Position numbers and translations under genes: made by a program. The notes under the pieces are model-generated. The model was not told the origin of the DNA, ran no database searches, and saw only the letters and a list, made by a program, of their open reading frames with translations. Of a stretch of 64,000 nt of DNA, positions 63,539 to 64,000 are shown one piece after another (position 1 is the stretch's first letter; each line of letters opens with the position of its first letter). Origin of the DNA: Poindextera sp963719975 (GTDB taxonomy: Bacteria > Pseudomonadota > Alphaproteobacteria > Caulobacterales > Caulobacteraceae); the NCBI GenBank assembly GCA_963719975.1, contig CAVRED010000005.1, positions 310,001 through 374,000 of the forward strand, read 5' to 3'.

Positions 63539-63778
63539 CTAGCCTCCCCCGCCGGCCGCCTCCCGCCACATCGCTCGATCCCCCGGGGCCGTTGGCCTCC
63601 CGGCTACTACCTTGATGGCGTCGAACCCGTGGCGGTGGAAGCCCACGTTACGCTCCGTCGCGGTTTCGCGGAAGGCGGGCGTGCTGTCGGCGTCCATCGG
63701 GGAAAGCAAGACTAGGCTGAGGTCTGCGTTCCGGTTGGGCGCGGCCCGCAACGCCGCGTCGGAGCGCTCCGGAGCCAC
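63539..63778 (-). CDS. Possible small protein upstream of the haem-motif gene
   Basis: 79 codons (MAPERSDAALRAAPNRNADL ... GFHRHGFDAIKVVAGRPTAP) whose stop lies 3 bases before the ATG of the next gene (63536), which would suit translational coupling. The composition looks coding, but the start is not certain and it might be the end of a longer, frameshifted gene. No family recognised. Confidence 0.35.
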   Translation of the reverse strand: MAPERSDAALRAAPNRNADLSLVLLSPMDADSTPAFRETATERNVGFHRHGFDAIKVVAGRPTAPGDRAMWREAAGGGG

Positions 63779-63945
63779 CCCTCTCGGAGGGCGAGTCTCA
63801 ACAGATTGTGGAAATCGATGAACCCACCGCTGCGCCAGAACTGAACGTTAGGTGAACGGCAACGTAGCGGGCCGTTCAACCGTTCTAGGCAATGGTCCGG
63901 CCACCACCAGCCGAGCCGCTGGCATCGCCAAAAGGACAATTCACC

Positions 63946-64000
63946 ATGCACAGGTCTCACAAGATAGCGCTTGCCTTCGTCTCGGTCGCCAGCTTGGCGG
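63946..64000 (+). CDS. Start of an exported protein, cut by the window end
   Basis: An ATG at 63946, behind AAAGGAC about 9 bases upstream, opens MHRSHKIALAFVSVASLA, a typical signal peptide. Only 18 codons lie in the window. It belongs to the exported-protein group of this end of the window. Confidence 0.6.
   Translation, partial: MHRSHKIALAFVSVASLA

Noticed and set aside
63712..63960. Minus-strand frame of 82 codons at the window end
   Set aside because: No recognisable composition, and it overlaps the likely promoter and start of the exported gene at 63946.
1..64000. tRNA, rRNA, prophage, toxin-antitoxin or defence genes
   Set aside because: I looked for tRNA TPsiC-like motifs, phage structural genes, restriction-modification and toxin-antitoxin pairs and saw none that I could support.

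Overview
The window is GC-rich, densely coded chromosomal DNA from an alphaproteobacterium, most likely a member of Caulobacteraceae (Phenylobacterium/Caulobacter type). This is inferred from the base composition, a small protein with a GcrA-type C-terminal motif, several secreted TonB_C-domain proteins, and catabolic genes typical of that group (acyl-CoA ligase, acyl-CoA dehydrogenase, old yellow enzyme, molybdenum hydroxylase, amidohydrolases). I saw no rRNA, tRNA, CRISPR array or prophage. The only clear mobile element is one IS110-family insertion near 59 kb.

Layout. 1-9.7 kb: end of an acyl-CoA ligase, an APH-type phosphotransferase, a medium-chain reductase, a universal stress protein, an SDR, a small GcrA-like two-gene unit, an HSL-type esterase, an MFS exporter and a Tat-exported tandem-repeat protein. 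9.8-20.5 kb: an Stf0 sulfotransferase, an APC amino acid permease, then a minus-strand series containing an amidohydrolase, an N-acyl-D-amino-acid deacylase, an MFS transporter, a lipoprotein and a D-threonine aldolase-like enzyme, suggesting D-amino-acid use. An acyl-CoA dehydrogenase follows. 20.6-30.6 kb: an EVE-VOC-VOC coupled unit, SDR, molybdenum hydroxylase pair, old yellow enzyme, amidohydrolase, CDP-diacylglycerol diphosphatase and MFS transporter. 30.8-42 kb: ASCH protein, Gfo/Idh oxidoreductase, desaturase, 2H phosphoesterase, second Usp, GGDEF-EAL protein, a SelA-like/PhyH/sulfotransferase operon and a GNAT. 42-50 kb: secreted TonB_C, CHRD and cysteine-rich proteins, a TPR-TonB_C protein, and a DUF1326/DUF2182 pair. 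50-58 kb: esterase, gamma-glutamyltransferase, an Asp-box secreted protein, a flavin monooxygenase pair, an NTF2-like protein and a methyltransferase. 58.3-59.7 kb: the insertion sequence. 59.8-64 kb: a group of exported proteins around a CsgG-like protein, two of them ending in the same short pentapeptide-like tail. This is the best candidate for an undescribed system.

Many genes, especially at 12.5-30.5 kb, are readable only across two or more frames. Their protein sequence is well conserved on both sides of each shift, so I read them as intact genes broken by single-base indels (most likely sequencing or assembly errors) and give one span for each, with approximate shift positions.
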